From NCBI GenBank assembly GCA_021151835.1, contig JAGKWO010000063.1, positions 1 through 17,193 of the forward strand: 17,193 nt of DNA, read 5' to 3'. A program made the translations under genes and the position numbers. This stretch comes from Gammaproteobacteria bacterium (lineage in GTDB: Bacteria > Pseudomonadota > Gammaproteobacteria > Pseudomonadales > Cellvibrionaceae). This document shows positions 15,725 through 17,193 of the stretch, piece after piece. Within the stretch, counting starts at the first letter, position 1; each line of letters begins with the position of its first letter. A model generated the notes under the pieces. It did not search any database. It saw only the letters and a list, made by a program, of their open reading frames with translations, and was not told where the DNA came from.

Positions 15725-16044
15725 TGTCATGCAAACGGGGGCGGGACGCCCCCAAACTAAGCTTTTCATTTCCCGTCGCTAACAATGTCTTTGTTCCGAC
15801 GGGCATAAACCTGGTTCATCATATGTTATCTACCACAGCGCTGTTCCATAACGGTAGATACCAGACCAATCTTGTCGAATGCAAAGATTTGCGCGGAATT
15901 GCGATAAGATTCCATTTTGAAGTTATCGATAAACCAAATTGCAAATGCATTGGGATATTTGACCGTGTCTCGGATGCAAAATTAACAATGGATAAATACG
16001 CCCTCAAATCACAATTAGACGCTCAGCAGATTAAAATAAGCTAA
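15725..16044 (+). CDS. Doubtful small hypothetical ORF
   Basis: 106 codons from a GTG at about 15725, or about 75 codons from an internal ATG near 15823. Neither start has a ribosome binding site, and the longer version starts inside a strong GC hairpin. The C-terminal half reads like plausible protein (for example LRGIAIRFHFEVID and CIGIFDRVSDAKL), but I recognise no family. It may be a decayed gene fragment or a chance frame. Confidence 0.22.
15737..15803 (+). other. Two adjacent strong hairpins
   Basis: Hairpin 1 (15737-15753) is a perfect 7-bp stem GGGGGCG-GGA-CGCCCCC. Hairpin 2 (15772-15803) has a 7-bp outer stem CCCGTCG/CGACGGG and, beyond a small internal loop, a 5-bp inner stem AACAA/TTGTT around TGTCT. 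They lie 158 and 193 bases after the Rmf-like gene stop. No T-run follows either, so they are not textbook terminators. They could be a structured RNA, an RNA 3'-end processing signal or a mobile-element remnant. Confidence 0.5.
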
Positions 16045-16221
16045 TCCATGCCGATAAAAGATGGAAATCAAATTCTTGCTGAATTAATGGTGGTCAACAA
16101 TTTTGTGATCTTTCCGCCATTATGTTAGAACTCTAATTTTCCTGGAGCTCCAGCACAGTACCCGCCTGTGGACCGTCAGGATTATTCATCGCCAACCTTC
16201 TATGATAGCCAATCATAACAA

Positions 16222-16503
16222 TTAACCTGCTTGATCTAAATCCGCTACCGCAACTACGATTCGGGGATCGTTTGAGCTAATAATCTTTTGGGCATATTCA
16301 TGCGCGCGACTGTAAATCTCGGAGACATTTTCCAAGCTGACGTCATTGCAATTGATATCGTCCCGGATAGCATTTGTTCCATTTCCAATTATCAAAATGA
16401 ATCTGGACTCTTTTTTTGCCACAGCTACAGAATAGGTGATGCCCCCGAATAGCTTCGTTTCTAATGGATAATATTGTTCATTCGCTTCACTTTCGCTGTT
16501 CAT
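16222..16503 (-). CDS. Hypothetical protein, family unknown
   Basis: 93 residues. ATG 16503 has AAGG 9 bases upstream, which supports translation. The protein is soluble, with no signal peptide or membrane segment. It contains an acidic N-terminus, beta-strand-like segments (ITYSVAVAKK, SRFILIIGNG), a helical middle (SEIYSRAHEYAQKII) and a final strand IVVAVADLD. I recognise no family or motif. It is convergent with the Rmf-like operon and flanked by long AT-rich gaps, so it appears to be transcribed alone. Confidence 0.55.
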   Translation of the reverse strand: MNSESEANEQYYPLETKLFGGITYSVAVAKKESRFILIIGNGTNAIRDDINCNDVSLENVSEIYSRAHEYAQKIISSNDPRIVVAVADLDQAG

Positions 16504-17049
16504 ATATTCTTACCTTCAAAAATAGTAGCCGTTCCCAGAAATTATCCAGGAGTGATCATTGAACGCACAGGAGGAAGGCGCAACAGAGGACAATAGATAT
16601 TAAAGACTATTGAGGATGATTGTAAAAATCCTTTTATCTCTGAAATTCATTGATTACATTATTCTGACAATCTATTGATAATTACGTTTCCCTACAGGAA
16701 ACTGAATAATTATTTTTCTAAAGGATCACTAAAGATTAGTCCAAATGAAATTCAAAAATAAAAATAACTGTTTAGAGTTAGAGAGGCGCGCTTCGCCTCG
16801 CTGAGAATTCGAATAACACATAGGATATTTAAATAAAATGTTAGTCAATTTTTAACTCTGGATCTAATTTATATAATTTATTTTTTATCATTCTATTGTA
16901 AAAATTTCAATGTTAAACCGAATTTTAGTCTGCGATCCAACCTTGATGTCACCCCTTATTTCCTAATGCCACTTGCCACCACACTCGAATTAGGGTGGTA
17001 TTGATATTGCTAACAAATAATGTCTGTATTCAATATTGGGAGAAAGAAA
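16504..17049. other. AT-rich intergenic gap with two small hairpins
   Basis: About 545 bases, very AT-rich, with no supportable gene. It holds a GTTTCC-CTACA-GGAAAC hairpin (16686-16702) followed by a T-containing stretch, and a GAGGCG-CGCTT-CGCCTC hairpin (16783-16799). Their function is not evident. The two ends should contain the promoters of the genes starting at 16503 (minus) and 17050 (plus). A TTGATA at 17001 could be a -35 box, but no good -10 follows at normal spacing. Confidence 0.45.
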
Positions 17050-17193
17050 ATGCGAAACGAACATATATGTGATTGGCTCCGCGACGCACATGCGATGGAG
17101 CAACAAGCAGAAAAACTTTTCATCGGTCAGTCCGAACGATTAAAAGATTATCCTGATTTATCACTTAAGCTGAAAGAGGAAGTTACTTTCATT
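17050..17193 (+). CDS. DUF892/YciE-type ferritin-like protein, 5' end only
   Basis: Partial: 48 codons from ATG 17050 to the right edge, with GGGAG 7 bases upstream. The sequence MRNEHICDWLRDAHAMEQQ, followed by AEKLF, SERLKDYPDL and a lysine-rich helix, matches the start of DUF892 proteins. In those, an L-R-D-A-H-A-M-E-x-Q-A-E helix and an R-L-x-x-Y-P-x-L segment open a ferritin-like four-helix bundle. Members such as YciE/YciF are linked to general stress and the stationary phase. His, Glu and Gln residues in the first helix are likely di-metal ligands or lie near them. The gene is not connected to the SOS operon; the rest lies outside the window. Confidence 0.75.
   Translation, partial: MRNEHICDWLRDAHAMEQQAEKLFIGQSERLKDYPDLSLKLKEEVTFI

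Larger units (their letters stand above)
15580..16221. other. Sparse region after the SRAP operon
   Basis: About 640 bases between convergent genes. It contains two adjacent strong hairpins (15737-15803), one doubtful ORF (15725-16044) and a 22-codon frame at 15621 that has a TATAAT just upstream but no ribosome binding site. No clear intrinsic terminator with a T-run was found for the upstream operon. Confidence 0.5.

Noticed and set aside
16783..16799. GAGGCG/CGCCTC hairpin as a terminator
   Set aside because: No T-run follows on either strand, and it lies far from any gene 3' end; the nearest genes start, rather than end, on either side.

Overview
This window looks like a stretch of gammaproteobacterial chromosome, possibly a Cellvibrio-like or related environmental lineage. 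That placement is inference from gene content and the CTGT-N8-ACAG LexA box; no rRNA or universal marker is present. It joins an SOS-inducible DNA damage/mutagenesis locus (about 7.5-15.6 kb) to a visibly more AT-rich accessory region (about 0.2-7.3 kb). No transposase, integrase, tRNA, rRNA or CRISPR array was seen.

Layout. Positions 1-165 (minus) hold the 5' end of an exported DUF481-type protein. Positions 697-1482 (minus) encode a secreted DJ-1/PfpI-fold protein whose expected nucleophilic cysteine is replaced by glycine. Next come four minus-strand accessory genes: a protein with a C-terminal PD-(D/E)xK-like nuclease signature (1800-3131), a stand-alone FtsH-like M41 zinc peptidase (3477-3998), a GHKL ATPase fused to a RecB-like nuclease (4050-6068) and a DUF3800 protein (6155-7279). 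The last three are closely spaced and look like one transcription unit. They are the best candidate here for an undescribed, possibly anti-phage, system: an ATP-driven sensor/nuclease, a probable RNase H-fold nuclease and a protease. Three copies of a degenerate roughly 26-bp intergenic sequence separate the accessory genes.

From 14289 down to 7503 the minus strand carries imuA, imuB and dnaE2, overlapping stop-to-start. Twelve bases further on is a protein joining a DnaQ-like DEDDh exonuclease to a UvrC/Cho-like GIY-YIG nuclease. The locus is headed by a long, near-perfect LexA palindrome (14297-14324) in the short gap to a divergent plus-strand pair: a divergent SRAP/YedK abasic-site sensor (14395-15111) and a small protein ending in an Rmf-like domain (15130-15579). 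DNA damage should therefore induce both arms: translesion synthesis by the ImuA-ImuB-DnaE2 mutasome with an added exonuclease/incision enzyme on one side, and an abasic-site shield with a possible ribosome-hibernation-type factor on the other.

From 15.6 kb to the end the DNA is sparse and AT-rich. It holds two adjacent strong hairpins, a doubtful small ORF, one plausible orphan gene (16222-16503, minus) and the start of a DUF892/YciE-type ferritin-like protein (17050 to the edge).
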